Assembly (NCBI RefSeq): GCF_040436405.1
Contig: NZ_AP031575.1
Span: 2,002,501-2,066,500 of the forward strand
DNA: 64,000 bases
Source of the DNA: Marinomonas sp. THO17
Lineage (GTDB): Bacteria; Pseudomonadota; Gammaproteobacteria; Pseudomonadales; Marinomonadaceae
Reading direction: 5' to 3'
Shown here: positions 9,684 to 19,323 of the stretch, piece by piece
Layout: the number at the start of each line of letters is the position of its first letter
Position numbering within the stretch: the first letter of the stretch is position 1
The notes under the pieces: generated by a model
What the model saw: only the letters and a program-made list of their open reading frames with translations
The model's database searches: none
Told to the model about the DNA's origin: nothing
Made by a program: the position numbers and the translations under genes

Positions 9684-10421
9684 TTGAACCCTATTCTGCA
9701 AGCTCAAAAATCTCATAAGTCGATTCGCCAATATACCGATCAAAGCATCGACAGCAGGCTGTTGGAAGAGCTAATTGAGGCGGCACAAGGCGCTGCGTCA
9801 TCGAGTTTTATCCAAGCCTATTCCATCGTTCAAGTCATTCAACCTGAGCATCGCCGGCACATAGCCAGTTTAGCAGGGGGCCAAAAGTGGATTGAACAGG
9901 CAGCAGAGTTTCTCGTTATTTGTGCCGATTTAACCCGAGTGGAATATTGCAGCCAAAAGCAAGGCCTTGGCAAACTGGAAGGTCAAACTGAACATTTTAT
10001 CGCCGCTACCACGGATGCCACCTTTATGGCGCAAAATCTCATGTTAGGGGCAGAATCTGTCGGTTTAGGTGCGGTATTTATTGGCGGTATTCGCAATGAC
10101 CCTCAACAAGTGGTGGATCTATTAGCTTTACCAGATCAAGTGTATCCCATTTTTGGTCTTTGTTTGGGCTACCCTGACGCAGAACCTGAAATCAAGCCTC
10201 GCCTGCCCGTCACTAGTATTTTGCACAAAGGCCAATACGATGCCTCACGTTGCGCGGCTGACGTCGAAGCCTATGACGCACAAATGCAAGCCTATTATGC
10301 TGGTCGCGACAGCAATAAAAAACAAAGTAACTGGTCTGAACAAACCGCCCTTGCTGTACAAAAGAAAAAACGCCAGCACATGCTGAGTTTTTTACAAACA
10401 CGAGGTTTTCTTAAATGCTAA
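9684..10421 (+). CDS. nfsA: NfsA-type oxygen-insensitive NADPH nitroreductase
   Basis: 245-residue FMN-dependent nitroreductase of the NfsA/FRP group, which reduces nitroaromatics, quinones or flavins by two-electron steps. The start SHKSIRQYTDQ, the central GLGAVFIGGIRN and the C-terminal QTRGF are typical. The start is a TTG at 9684 with GGAGG at 9670-9674 at ideal distance. The ATG at 9677 is in another frame and stops after 13 codons. Use of TTG here suggests modest translation, or a small upstream sequence change. It may be co-transcribed with msrA. Confidence 0.85.
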   Translation: MNPILQAQKSHKSIRQYTDQSIDSRLLEELIEAAQGAASSSFIQAYSIVQVIQPEHRRHIASLAGGQKWIEQAAEFLVICADLTRVEYCSQKQGLGKLEGQTEHFIAATTDATFMAQNLMLGAESVGLGAVFIGGIRNDPQQVVDLLALPDQVYPIFGLCLGYPDAEPEIKPRLPVTSILHKGQYDASRCAADVEAYDAQMQAYYAGRDSNKKQSNWSEQTALAVQKKKRQHMLSFLQTRGFLKC

Positions 10422-10499
10422 TTCATTTGATGTCCCTCAATGAAAGTGTTTTTTCAAAACACAAGAGTCTGATATTGCGGTAATGTTTAAAGAGGTACA

Positions 10500-10762
10500 A
10501 ATAAGTTCACTGACTACGGCAAGGTGCTCCTGCCTTGCTCTAATCCCCCATTATATCCATATAAATCTCCTTCCTTAAGTTAACGCAATATTCTATTAGG
10601 TCAAATACCAGACTTTTTATAACGAAAAGGCATGTCTTGTTATTCCCCTCTAAAAATACACTTACCATTCTGATCTAACTAAAATAAGACTAAGGAGTTG
10701 ATTAATCTTTTTTATGTAACAGATTTCGTGTTTAATGGATTTAGGAAGTCAGTGAACTTATT
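10500..10762. repeat. 263-bp segment bounded by a perfect 16-bp inverted repeat, in a 402-bp gene-free gap
   Basis: AATAAGTTCACTGACT at 10500-10515 has its exact reverse complement at 10747-10762. The interior is AT-rich with no convincing reading frame. No flanking target duplication is visible. It could be a miniature element, a remnant, or a regulatory or RNA structure. The rest of the gap (10422-10823) between nfsA and the EAL gene shows nothing else I can name. Confidence 0.6.
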
Positions 10763-10823
10763 CGCGCCTTCTTTAACTGCATATTTCTATTTTTTTCACC
10801 TTTAGTAGGATCGTTTTCAGTAG

Positions 10824-12479
10824 GTGCTAAATTTATTAAGGCAAAAGTCTAATCAATTGGACTGGGTATTCAGATCTGTTTTTTTGCCTTCTTGGCAAAA
10901 AATGATCTTATGTCTGTTATCGTCGATTTTTCTCTCTCTCTACCTTCACCATAAATACTGTCTTTATCAAGAAGCACGTTCTCTCGAAAACTACATCAAT
11001 GTTATTAACTACAGAACAAAACAAGCCGTATTTCAAATGAGAAGAAGTGTCGCACAGGTACAAAATTCGGTGGATATTTGCTCTACGAAGGATTTAAATC
11101 AATTACGAAAACTCGTCTTACATTATCCCTACATTGAAGACTTAGGGCGCATCACACCAGACAATAAACTTATTTGCTCCGCATTATGGGGACAGTTTAC
11201 TCCGCCAATCCAGTTACCCGACCCTATGATCCATAACGGTATATTGACACAAGTTTGGCCTAAGTTATCCAACATTTTTAACACAGGTCAGATGCGCGAT
11301 ATTTTAAGTTCTTCCAATGTATTTATTGTGTCTTCTCCCACTATTTTTTTGGAACTATCTCGTCAAATGCACAACACTGGAGGCGTCCTTTACGACAAAT
11401 ACTCCAAGCAAATTTTTCATATTTTTGATGATATGACTCATCAAGAAGCCATTGACGCCATACAAACAGCACCGCAATCCTTTTCATTCTTTCAAACTAA
11501 TCAAATACTTACTCTTACCATGTGTCCTGCCGGTTTTAATTTTTGTATATCCGGCATAGACAAAAGCATTGGTATCTTTGATATGAGCCTCTGGCAGTGG
11601 CTAAGTGGTATGTTGCTAGGAGCTTTGATGGGTGTTTCATTGATTTTTCAATGGATTTTTATTCATTCAAAGCGTCGTTCTATGAAGTATCGCCTTAAAC
11701 TTGCCCTTAAACATCAACAATTCTATTCACTCTATCAACCTAAGATTCAACTGAAAACAGGAAAAATCATTGGTGTTGAAGCCTTAGCACGCTGGCAAGA
11801 TAAAGAACTAGGACAAGTACCAGCCGATCAATTCATCGCTTGCGCTGAAAAAAATGCGCTAATCACACCTTTAACTCGTCAATTATTCAGTCAAAACCTA
11901 ATGGAAATGCAACACATTTTGCGTGCAAAGCCTGATTTTACTCTGAGCATAAATCTATCTATCCAAGACCTGACTGACCAAAGCTTCCTGCTTTTCGTCG
12001 AAAAACAAGTGAAACAGCATAAGATTAAACCTGAGCAAATTACCTTTGAAGTAACAGAGCGTTCAGCGGCCCAAAGTGATACTCTCAAACAAGCAACCAA
12101 GCGCTTTATTCGTAAAGGTTATCAAATTTCCTTAGATGACTTTGGTACTGGCTTTTCAAATCTCTCTTGGTTAACGGCCTTTAAGCCTAACGAAGTAAAA
12201 ATTGATCGCATGTTTATTCAATCTATTGGCACACAAACGGTTAATCAAATTACTTTGAAGAGTATTTTTCATCTAGTCAGTAACCTCGATGTCACTCTGG
12301 TATTTGAAGGTATTGAATCGATTGAAGAAGTAAATTATCTACTGCAACATACCAGCAATGCGATAGGACAAGGGTGGCTATATTCTAAAGCAATTGAAGC
12401 GACCACCCTCGATACACTGCTAAGGAATCAACCTTTTATGAATAATGCTTTTCTAGAAAATATCAGTAATAAAAATTAG
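10824..12479 (+). CDS. CSS-motif EAL-domain cyclic-di-GMP phosphodiesterase
   Basis: 551-residue membrane protein. An N-terminal helix (near residues 25-42) is followed by a periplasmic CSS-type domain, with cysteines in DICSTKD and LICSALW. A second helix near 265-285 leads to a C-terminal EAL domain. Intact motifs are EALARW (E319), DDFGTGFSNLSW and EGIES, so active hydrolysis of cyclic-di-GMP is likely. In E. coli relatives the CSS domain senses periplasmic redox state. The GTG start at 10824 has only a weak ribosome site. An internal ATG near 10902 would lose part of the N-terminus, so the start is uncertain. Confidence 0.88.
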   Translation: MLNLLRQKSNQLDWVFRSVFLPSWQKMILCLLSSIFLSLYLHHKYCLYQEARSLENYINVINYRTKQAVFQMRRSVAQVQNSVDICSTKDLNQLRKLVLHYPYIEDLGRITPDNKLICSALWGQFTPPIQLPDPMIHNGILTQVWPKLSNIFNTGQMRDILSSSNVFIVSSPTIFLELSRQMHNTGGVLYDKYSKQIFHIFDDMTHQEAIDAIQTAPQSFSFFQTNQILTLTMCPAGFNFCISGIDKSIGIFDMSLWQWLSGMLLGALMGVSLIFQWIFIHSKRRSMKYRLKLALKHQQFYSLYQPKIQLKTGKIIGVEALARWQDKELGQVPADQFIACAEKNALITPLTRQLFSQNLMEMQHILRAKPDFTLSINLSIQDLTDQSFLLFVEKQVKQHKIKPEQITFEVTERSAAQSDTLKQATKRFIRKGYQISLDDFGTGFSNLSWLTAFKPNEVKIDRMFIQSIGTQTVNQITLKSIFHLVSNLDVTLVFEGIESIEEVNYLLQHTSNAIGQGWLYSKAIEATTLDTLLRNQPFMNNAFLENISNKN

Positions 12480-12494
12480 GGCAAAGTCATTTTT

Positions 12495-13523
12495 TTAACT
12501 GTCCAGAAGCTCCATCTCATCTATTGCTTTAACAAGATTTTGCTTTAGTTCACCGCTACTTTTTGTCAATTGAGATAATTTTTTTATTAATTCAACAAGT
12601 TGCAATACTAGACTTTCACCTTCAAAAGTAAGCGAGCCATTGTCTTTCAGCGAGGCAATCAAGTGTTCCACTTTAGCTTGTGTGGTCTTCTGCTCATCCA
12701 AGACAGATCGCAAAGACTCATCAAGTACGGAGCTTTGCGTCGTTACTTTCTGCATTATATCTTGTACCTCATCGCAAATCTGTTGAGATTGATAAAAACG
12801 CTCTTGAACCAGTGATAACAAACTTCCCTTGTTAAACTCATCCCTAATAAAATGTTCAATACCTTCTGTCTCTACCCTGCGCAATATTGTCAGAGCTTGC
12901 TGAGGATCTCGACCAACCAAATTTAACGTACTAAAATAAAACCATAGCAATACTAGGGCTAATAGAATCCATAAAATGCCTCCTACTATTACCAGCAATA
13001 GAATAGTAGGAGAGAGAATGTTATCCAATTCGTCTATATACACTCCAATTCCTATCATCCATCGCCAATCAGGCAATAATGTCATACCGTTCACTTTAAC
13101 GTATAAAGCATCCGAGTGAGGTTTTTTGCTTTCACCTGTGGTAAAAAAAATGGGGGATTGCTGCGTAATAGCATTTACATATTTAGGATAAGACGCTTGA
13201 AAAGCTCCTAGAACCGAATCTTTAACATGCACCCGTGCAATGCCGTTAGCATCATTCGCCCAGATATAATAATTGTCATATCTTGCTCTCGATAAAAGTG
13301 TTATCACTTTATCTTCCGCTTCTTGAAGAGACAATTGACCCTTTTTTTGTTGTTCAATATAAGGATGCACCTGACTAACAGTAAACTTCAGAATGGACTG
13401 TATTTCGTGTTTTCGAGCTTCTATTAAGTTATGTTTAAGAAGCTCAATAGAAAGACAAATTAAACCAGAGACAATCAAGGTCATCACAATCAACAGCAAA
13501 GCAAACTTATTGATAAGCTTCAT
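12495..13523 (-). CDS. membrane Cache-domain sensor without a recognisable output domain
   Basis: 342 residues from the ATG at 13521-13523, which has GGAG just upstream; a longer frame adds five unlikely residues. Order: an N-terminal helix (about 7-28), a periplasmic single Cache domain (about 35-175, with YYIWANDANGIARVHV and WRWMIGIGVYIDELD), a second helix (about 178-205), and a 140-residue cytoplasmic part predicted to be helical. The Cache domain is the kind found in chemoreceptors, but the conserved methyl-accepting hairpin tip is absent. No kinase, cyclase or DNA-binding domain is visible either. It converges with the CSS-EAL gene, 15 bp apart. Confidence 0.75.
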   Translation of the reverse strand: MKLINKFALLLIVMTLIVSGLICLSIELLKHNLIEARKHEIQSILKFTVSQVHPYIEQQKKGQLSLQEAEDKVITLLSRARYDNYYIWANDANGIARVHVKDSVLGAFQASYPKYVNAITQQSPIFFTTGESKKPHSDALYVKVNGMTLLPDWRWMIGIGVYIDELDNILSPTILLLVIVGGILWILLALVLLWFYFSTLNLVGRDPQQALTILRRVETEGIEHFIRDEFNKGSLLSLVQERFYQSQQICDEVQDIMQKVTTQSSVLDESLRSVLDEQKTTQAKVEHLIASLKDNGSLTFEGESLVLQLVELIKKLSQLTKSSGELKQNLVKAIDEMELLDS

Positions 13524-13666
13524 ACTTACTCCATTCAACTCACACTCACGTAATGCAATTCTACAATGACTCTAAAAATTTTTTGCCAGTTTACGCAAAG
13601 TATCTTTAAAACTGATCACCTTAAAAGTGTCGTTTATTTATATCGTCTTGTTGAAAACAGCATCCT

Positions 13667-14074
13667 ATGGCCAACTGGTTTACAGTCAAACTGTCTAGTT
13701 TTGATAAGCGATTCAATAGATATCCACAAGCAATTCTTAAGCCATCTCGTAGCAAACAAACGGCCAAAGTAATTGACTGGCGCAAATGGCTAGCAAACGA
13801 TGCGTTTGTGATGTTTCAATGGGGGAAAAGCCAAAATGCCAAAAATGTTTTCTTACTACCAGACGGTAATGGCGACTTTACTCGTCAAATGGGCATGTTA
13901 GTGAAAAAGGAAAACTTAGGCTTTGGTATGCGTAGCTGGCGGTATGCTATGCACGTTGAAAACGGCGAAATTAAGCAACTGTTTACAGAACCGGGTTACC
14001 AAGACGATGCGCCAAGCGACCCATTTGAGGTATCCGATGCTGACACCATGCTAAATTATCTAAAAAATCGCTAA
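13667..14074 (+). pseudogene. C-terminal half of a Prx5-like peroxiredoxin joined to a repeated sequence
   Basis: From about residue 45 (NDAFVMFQWG...) to the end, this 135-residue frame matches the C-terminal half of glutathione-type Prx5-like peroxiredoxins. LPDGNGDFTRQMGML, LGFGMRSWRYAM and DPFEVSDADTMLNYL are all visible. The N-terminal half, including the PGAFTPTC peroxidatic cysteine, is missing. In its place are about 42 residues (RFNRYPQAILKPSRSK...) that match a second copy near 21.7 kb. The frame is open, but a working peroxidase is not expected. The ATG has no good ribosome site. An internal recombination or insertion replacing the 5' half is the likely cause. Confidence 0.75.
13725..13779 (+). 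repeat. dispersed repeat copy A, also present at 21752-21806
   Basis: 55 bp aligned without gaps to 21752-21806, with about 46 identical positions by hand count. The translated similarity extends further upstream: RFNRYPQAILKPSRSK here against RFNTASQAFLNPSRSK there. Protein-level conservation suggests both derive from one coding element that I cannot name. Confidence 0.65.
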
Positions 14075-14103
14075 GCCTTAGCACTTCGCTTATATGGATT
14101 AAT

Positions 14104-14140
14104 AAAAAGGGATAACTTCTTATCATATTGTCCCTTTTTT
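14104..14140 (+). terminator. probable intrinsic terminator after the peroxiredoxin fragment
   Basis: AAAAAGGGA (14104-14112) pairs with TCCCTTTTT around an 18-nt loop and ends in a T-run at 14140. The rest of the gap to 14433 shows no gene that I can support. Confidence 0.6.
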
Positions 14141-14433
14141 ATTACCCGTCTTTGAGGCCTAAATTTATGATGTTTTAAATGAATTAAGTCATTCTTAAAG
14201 TGGGAGTCGATTTGTCATGCTAAATTCTTTGAAGCAGAAATCCATTCTCATTTACTTGGCGCTTGCTACTAAAGCTTCGCGGCTTGGCGCAAGCTGCCGG
14301 TCTTTAGAACGGACCATAACGCCCAATACTAGAACGACATGTATGTTCATTAATACTGGCAATAACATATTTAGTTGAAGGTAGCTCACATTTGCCATAG
14401 AATTTCGTGCGAATGTAATATACAGGGAGTCGC

Positions 14434-17400
14434 ATGAAATTGAATTCATTCAAATTTTATATCACCTTCATGATTTCGTTGGTGGTTTCATCTGGCCTAC
14501 AAGCAGCCAATTTTTATATTTCTAATATCAGTGAAACAACCCAGGATAATGCTCCCGCATTGGTCATACGTTTTACGGAAGCAATCGATCCATCATTCGA
14601 TTTGGGTGATTCCATTTTAGTCACTCCCCCCCCGTCTAATGACAATATTTGGATACCACAAAACCAGGGGCGTCAATGGGTATTACCTTTTGTCGAACCT
14701 AGCACAACTTACACAATTCAAGTTCTTGACCAACTCACCTCAACAAAAGGCAATCGCTTAGAAGAAGTGAATGATAAAGAGAGTGCTTTTAAGCAGAGCT
14801 TGACGACGCGTAAAATTGAGCCTGGAGCAAGTTTCACCGGATCAGGAACTTTCTTGGTTGGCAGTATTCAGCGCGCCATTCCTGTCACCGTCGTCAACCA
14901 GCCAAAAATAGACATAGATGTCTTTCGAGTGAGAGACGAAGACATCGGACGCTTTATCGATAACACGTCCTATAATGGCACCAAAAGTTACTACAACATC
15001 AATCGTATTCGTCAATATGCCGATCTGGTCCATTCAGCACGTTTTGAAAATGATGCCCCCACCAATCAACGCGTAACATACAACCTAAATTTGGACCCTA
15101 TCGTCGAGAAGAACATTCCTGGCATTTATGTCGCTGTGTTACGTAAAGCTGGGGTATACGAATACACTTATGACACCACCGTTTTCACCATTACAGACGT
15201 TGGCTTACACGCTCGTAAATTCAAAGATTCATTAGAAATTTATAGCCACACCATTTCAACGGCAACGCCCTTAGCAGGAGTAGAGTTAGAGTTTTTATGG
15301 CCAGAAACGGAAGTGCAGTCTGCGTACAAGCAAACCGCCACAACAGATAACAAGGGAAGCTATCGTCTCAATACCAACGATATTCCAAACCTTGTCGTCG
15401 CGCGTTATGGTGATAGCATCACTTACCTAGCACTACGTCATGGTGAACTCGACCTATCGGCCTATCCAAATGTGCCCACTTTGCATAATCAATACCAAAT
15501 GTACCTGTATGGTCCAAGGGATCTCTATCGCCCAGGAGAAACCGTTTCTATCAACTTAATTCTGCGCGATTTTGACGGTAATAAAGTACCGAATCTACCC
15601 ATAAAAGCGGAATTATTTGATGCCCGTGGTGAACGAAAAAAACTTTTCACTTGGCAAGCGGATGAATCAAATCTATACCAAACCCATTTTAATCTTGACG
15701 AGAATGCGCCCACTGGTAATTGGCGTTTGATGGTCAGTATTGATGAAGAATACAGCAATGAATATTGGTTTAAAGTAGAAGACTTTCTACCAGAAATGTT
15801 AACGCTGTCTTTTTACGATGATCAGCCAGATATGACCCGATACGTACCCAATGGTCATTTCCTAGTACCGATTCAGAGTGATTACCTTTATGGTGCGCCA
15901 GCCGCTCATAATAAAGCCGATGCGGTCGTGACTGTTTATCCATCGACCACGCCATTTCCAGAACATAAAGAATTTTATTTTGGCAATGCTAAACAACGTA
16001 TTTCAAATCGCTCTTACAAGACCTCATCCATTAAGTTAGATGAACAGGGCGCGGGCAATATTCACGTTGTGGATCATATCCCCAATGTTGAAGTGCCATT
16101 AACTTATGTGGTTAGCGCCAGTGTCTATGCTTCTGGTGGGCGTCCTGTGACACGTAGCCAAAAGATTATTCAGCTGCCCAATTTTAAAAAATTGGTTGGC
16201 ATACAACCTATGTTTGAAAAGAAGCCCGCTTCAAATCAAACCTTACCCTTTCAACTTATTAGTACCAATCAACAAGGCGAGCTCGTTGATGACATCGTTA
16301 AGCTTCGTTTGACACGCGAGTACCGCGAGTACTTCTGGGAATATGATAACGCACGAGGCTGGCAATGGAATTACAATACACATGATTATGTTGTTGCCAA
16401 TGAGACAGTTAGCTTAAATAAAGACATTGGCAAAATAGAGTTTCCCGTTCAATGGGGGCATTACACACTTGAGGCCACTTCTTCTCTGGGCGCCGTGACC
16501 AAGTTCGAATTTGAAACAGAATGGAGCTGGGATCACCAACAGAGCACGAATCTGAAACCCGACATGCTGCACATGTCTTTAGATAAGAAGCATTACTCAG
16601 CGGGTGATTTGGCCAAATTACGTATCATTAGCCCATCTGCGGGTCAGGGCATTATCAATGTCGAATCTTCGGATGGCGTTCAATTAAGTCTGCAACATGA
16701 TATTCAAAAAGGGGACAACACGGTTCCTTTGACTATTGCAGAAGACTGGAATCGACATGATCTTTATATCACAGCAATGGTGTTATCACCGGCTGATCAA
16801 GTGAGCGAAGTGTCGCCTAAACGAGCCCTTGGCATTACCCACCTTTCCGTCATACGCCCTAATGCCGTTGCCCACGTCGATCTGGTGACGGCAGAAAAAG
16901 TACAGCCGAATAAAACCGTATCTGCTCATATCAAGGTGACCAACCTTGCGGAATTAGGCAATCAAAAACTGTATGCAACGGTCGCATTGGTGGATAAAGG
17001 CGTACTGAATATTACTAACTTTAAGACACCGAAACCTGAACAATTTTTCTATGCGCCTCGACGTTTCGAATCCGCCTATTTAGATATTTATGGCGACATA
17101 ATCAACAACCTTGGCTACGATTTACTCGAACAAAAATTTGGCGGTGACGCTTTTAAAGACTCTGATGGCAGCCTAACTCGAGGGGGTAACAAACCAAAGT
17201 CTGATGTGCAAATCGTGTCTTTCTTAAGTCAACCTATTCCATTAAAAAATGGGGAAGCAGACGTTCACTTTGAACTGCCAAATTTCAACGGAAGATTGAA
17301 GTGGATGGTGGTCGTTTATGGTGATCACAGTTATGGAAGCACTGAACAAGAAACCATAGTCGCGGACAAAATCGTGACGCAAATGGCCATGCCAAGATTC

Positions 17401-19323
17401 CTCAGTATGGGGGATACTAGCCAAATAAACTTGGACTTACATAACTTGTCAGATCAACAGCAACAGCTTGAGATCAAGCTGACAGTTGATGGCGCGTTGG
17501 ACAGTCCAGACCTTGCGCAGACACTTGAACTTGCCGATAAAGAAAAGCAAGTCTTCTCCATTCCTATCAAGGCAAAAGACAGTGAAGGTCAGGGCGTCAT
17601 TTCCCTTACCATTACCAATAACAACGAAATCAACATACATCGTACATGGAAGTTAGGCGTAAGAAGCCCTTATCCTTGGTCCACTCAGGTTGAACGAAAA
17701 ACAATCTTAGCAAACGAGAAATGGACGCCTACTCCTGATATCAGCTCTCTAAGAGACGGTACCGTTGAGGCGATGCTGACCATATCAAATCGTCCAGCCA
17801 TCAATTTTAATAGCCACTTTGATTACCTTCTTGCATACCCATATGGATGTTTAGAACAAACAACCAGCTCGACTTATCCTTGGCTACTGACAGACCAAGA
17901 GATGGTGAAGCAACTTAATCTTACCGACAACCTCAAGAAACGTTTTGATGATGACTATTCTGAATCATTCCGTTTAGCACAAATCCACAAAGGTCTGGAA
18001 AGTTTAAAGTCGAAGCAGCTGAGCAACGGTGGTTTTGGCTATTGGGACTCACGTTCATATGAATCTCGTTGGGGCAGTGTTTATGCTACCGAGTTGCTGG
18101 TTGATGCCCGCAATGAAGGTATTGCTGTCGACGAGGCGATGCTTAATAAAGCCATAAAACGATTGAAGTATTTTGTTAATAACCAGTCTGACGACAGCTT
18201 GTGGAGTGAAAACAGAGCCTACGCTACATTTGCGTATCGTGCTTACGCGGCCTATGTGTTAGCGAAAGCCAACGCCATCAACCTTAGTTATGTGCGCAGA
18301 TTATATGATCAAGCAACCATTAAAAATAAGTCGCTTTTTTCTCTCGCACAAACCGTCATAGCAAAATACGAAAATTCTGGACTCGCTTGGATGCATCTCG
18401 CTGGGGCTTTTCATTTGCTCAACGACGCTTCACGAACTGAGCAATCACTGAAATTTGCTTATCTATTTGAGCGTCCTGCGCACGCTTACTATCGTGATTA
18501 TGGCTCTGTTTTACGCGATCAGGCTTTAAAACTTGCCGTCGCACTAGAAACGGATTTAGATGACGGCAATCAAAGCGATAAAATTATTAACAGTCTCAGA
18601 AACAAACGCAGGTTAAGCACGCAAGAACGCCTTGCCCTGTTGAAAGTTGCACGTCAATTTTCAAACAAAGAAAGTACTTGGCATGCCAGCCTTGAAACAG
18701 CAAGCGGGACACAAAACATCGCCAAACAGCAAGCGTTCAACGCTATTTTTGATGGCGAAATGCTTGAAAAATTAAAGTCTGTAGGTGCTAAAGATCAATC
18801 GCTTTATGTTAGCTTGCAGTACCAAGGCGCCCCTAAACAAGGGCCACAGCCTGAAAGCAATGGGCTGAGCATTGCTCGCCAATATTACGATCTAAACGGA
18901 CAAGTGATGACGGCAAATCGTCTGAAAAGCGGCGATTTGATCATCGTTGGGTTAGAGGTCTCAACCACCCATGAACTCACTATCCCCGATGCACTGGTGG
19001 TGGACTTATTGCCTGCTGGCTTAGAGCTAGAGAATCAAAACTTAGCAAACGCTAGCGTTGACCTTGATGGTATTGTCATTAATCAACAATCCCTTGGTGA
19101 GTACTTCCGCACCATCAAAATGGATTTTCAGGAATTTCGTGATGATAGGTACGTGGCAGCAATTAGCCTAAAAGCGAATAAGAAAACAACGCTCTTCTAT
19201 CTGGCTCGAGCCGTGACTCCGGGCAAATATCAAGTCTCCCCACCATTCGTGGAAGACATGTATCGTCCTGATTATCGGGCAATAGGTACTTCCCTTGATA
19301 GCATGGAAGTTACAGCAGAATAA
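14434..19323 (+). CDS. yfhM: bacterial alpha-2-macroglobulin family protein with thioester
   Basis: 1629-residue envelope protein. A signal peptide (cut near LQA, about residue 24) carries no lipobox cysteine, unlike the lipoprotein YfhM of E. coli. Macroglobulin-like beta domains are followed by the thioester domain, whose reactive motif YGCLEQ has Cys1139. Repeated alpha-alpha units follow (GGFGYWDSRSYESRWGS), then a C-terminal domain (VVDLLPAGLELE). Such proteins are thought to trap attacking proteases in the periplasm. The stop overlaps the pbpC start by one base (TAATG), so translation is probably coupled. This pairing is a known one in which the transpeptidase repairs the wall while the macroglobulin neutralises proteases. 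Confidence 0.94.
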   Translation: MKLNSFKFYITFMISLVVSSGLQAANFYISNISETTQDNAPALVIRFTEAIDPSFDLGDSILVTPPPSNDNIWIPQNQGRQWVLPFVEPSTTYTIQVLDQLTSTKGNRLEEVNDKESAFKQSLTTRKIEPGASFTGSGTFLVGSIQRAIPVTVVNQPKIDIDVFRVRDEDIGRFIDNTSYNGTKSYYNINRIRQYADLVHSARFENDAPTNQRVTYNLNLDPIVEKNIPGIYVAVLRKAGVYEYTYDTTVFTITDVGLHARKFKDSLEIYSHTISTATPLAGVELEFLWPETEVQSAYKQTATTDNKGSYRLNTNDIPNLVVARYGDSITYLALRHGELDLSAYPNVPTLHNQYQMYLYGPRDLYRPGETVSINLILRDFDGNKVPNLPIKAELFDARGERKKLFTWQADESNLYQTHFNLDENAPTGNWRLMVSIDEEYSNEYWFKVEDFLPEMLTLSFYDDQPDMTRYVPNGHFLVPIQSDYLYGAPAAHNKADAVVTVYPSTTPFPEHKEFYFGNAKQRISNRSYKTSSIKLDEQGAGNIHVVDHIPNVEVPLTYVVSASVYASGGRPVTRSQKIIQLPNFKKLVGIQPMFEKKPASNQTLPFQLISTNQQGELVDDIVKLRLTREYREYFWEYDNARGWQWNYNTHDYVVANETVSLNKDIGKIEFPVQWGHYTLEATSSLGAVTKFEFETEWSWDHQQSTNLKPDMLHMSLDKKHYSAGDLAKLRIISPSAGQGIINVESSDGVQLSLQHDIQKGDNTVPLTIAEDWNRHDLYITAMVLSPADQVSEVSPKRALGITHLSVIRPNAVAHVDLVTAEKVQPNKTVSAHIKVTNLAELGNQKLYATVALVDKGVLNITNFKTPKPEQFFYAPRRFESAYLDIYGDIINNLGYDLLEQKFGGDAFKDSDGSLTRGGNKPKSDVQIVSFLSQPIPLKNGEADVHFELPNFNGRLKWMVVVYGDHSYGSTEQETIVADKIVTQMAMPRFLSMGDTSQINLDLHNLSDQQQQLEIKLTVDGALDSPDLAQTLELADKEKQVFSIPIKAKDSEGQGVISLTITNNNEINIHRTWKLGVRSPYPWSTQVERKTILANEKWTPTPDISSLRDGTVEAMLTISNRPAINFNSHFDYLLAYPYGCLEQTTSSTYPWLLTDQEMVKQLNLTDNLKKRFDDDYSESFRLAQIHKGLESLKSKQLSNGGFGYWDSRSYESRWGSVYATELLVDARNEGIAVDEAMLNKAIKRLKYFVNNQSDDSLWSENRAYATFAYRAYAAYVLAKANAINLSYVRRLYDQATIKNKSLFSLAQTVIAKYENSGLAWMHLAGAFHLLNDASRTEQSLKFAYLFERPAHAYYRDYGSVLRDQALKLAVALETDLDDGNQSDKIINSLRNKRRLSTQERLALLKVARQFSNKESTWHASLETASGTQNIAKQQAFNAIFDGEMLEKLKSVGAKDQSLYVSLQYQGAPKQGPQPESNGLSIARQYYDLNGQVMTANRLKSGDLIIVGLEVSTTHELTIPDALVVDLLPAGLELENQNLANASVDLDGIVINQQSLGEYFRTIKMDFQEFRDDRYVAAISLKANKKTTLFYLARAVTPGKYQVSPPFVEDMYRPDYRAIGTSLDSMEVTAE

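Noticed and set aside
13566-13772. 68-residue frame before the peroxiredoxin fragment
   Set aside because: No ribosome site and no family resemblance. I checked whether it held the missing peroxiredoxin N-terminus; it does not.
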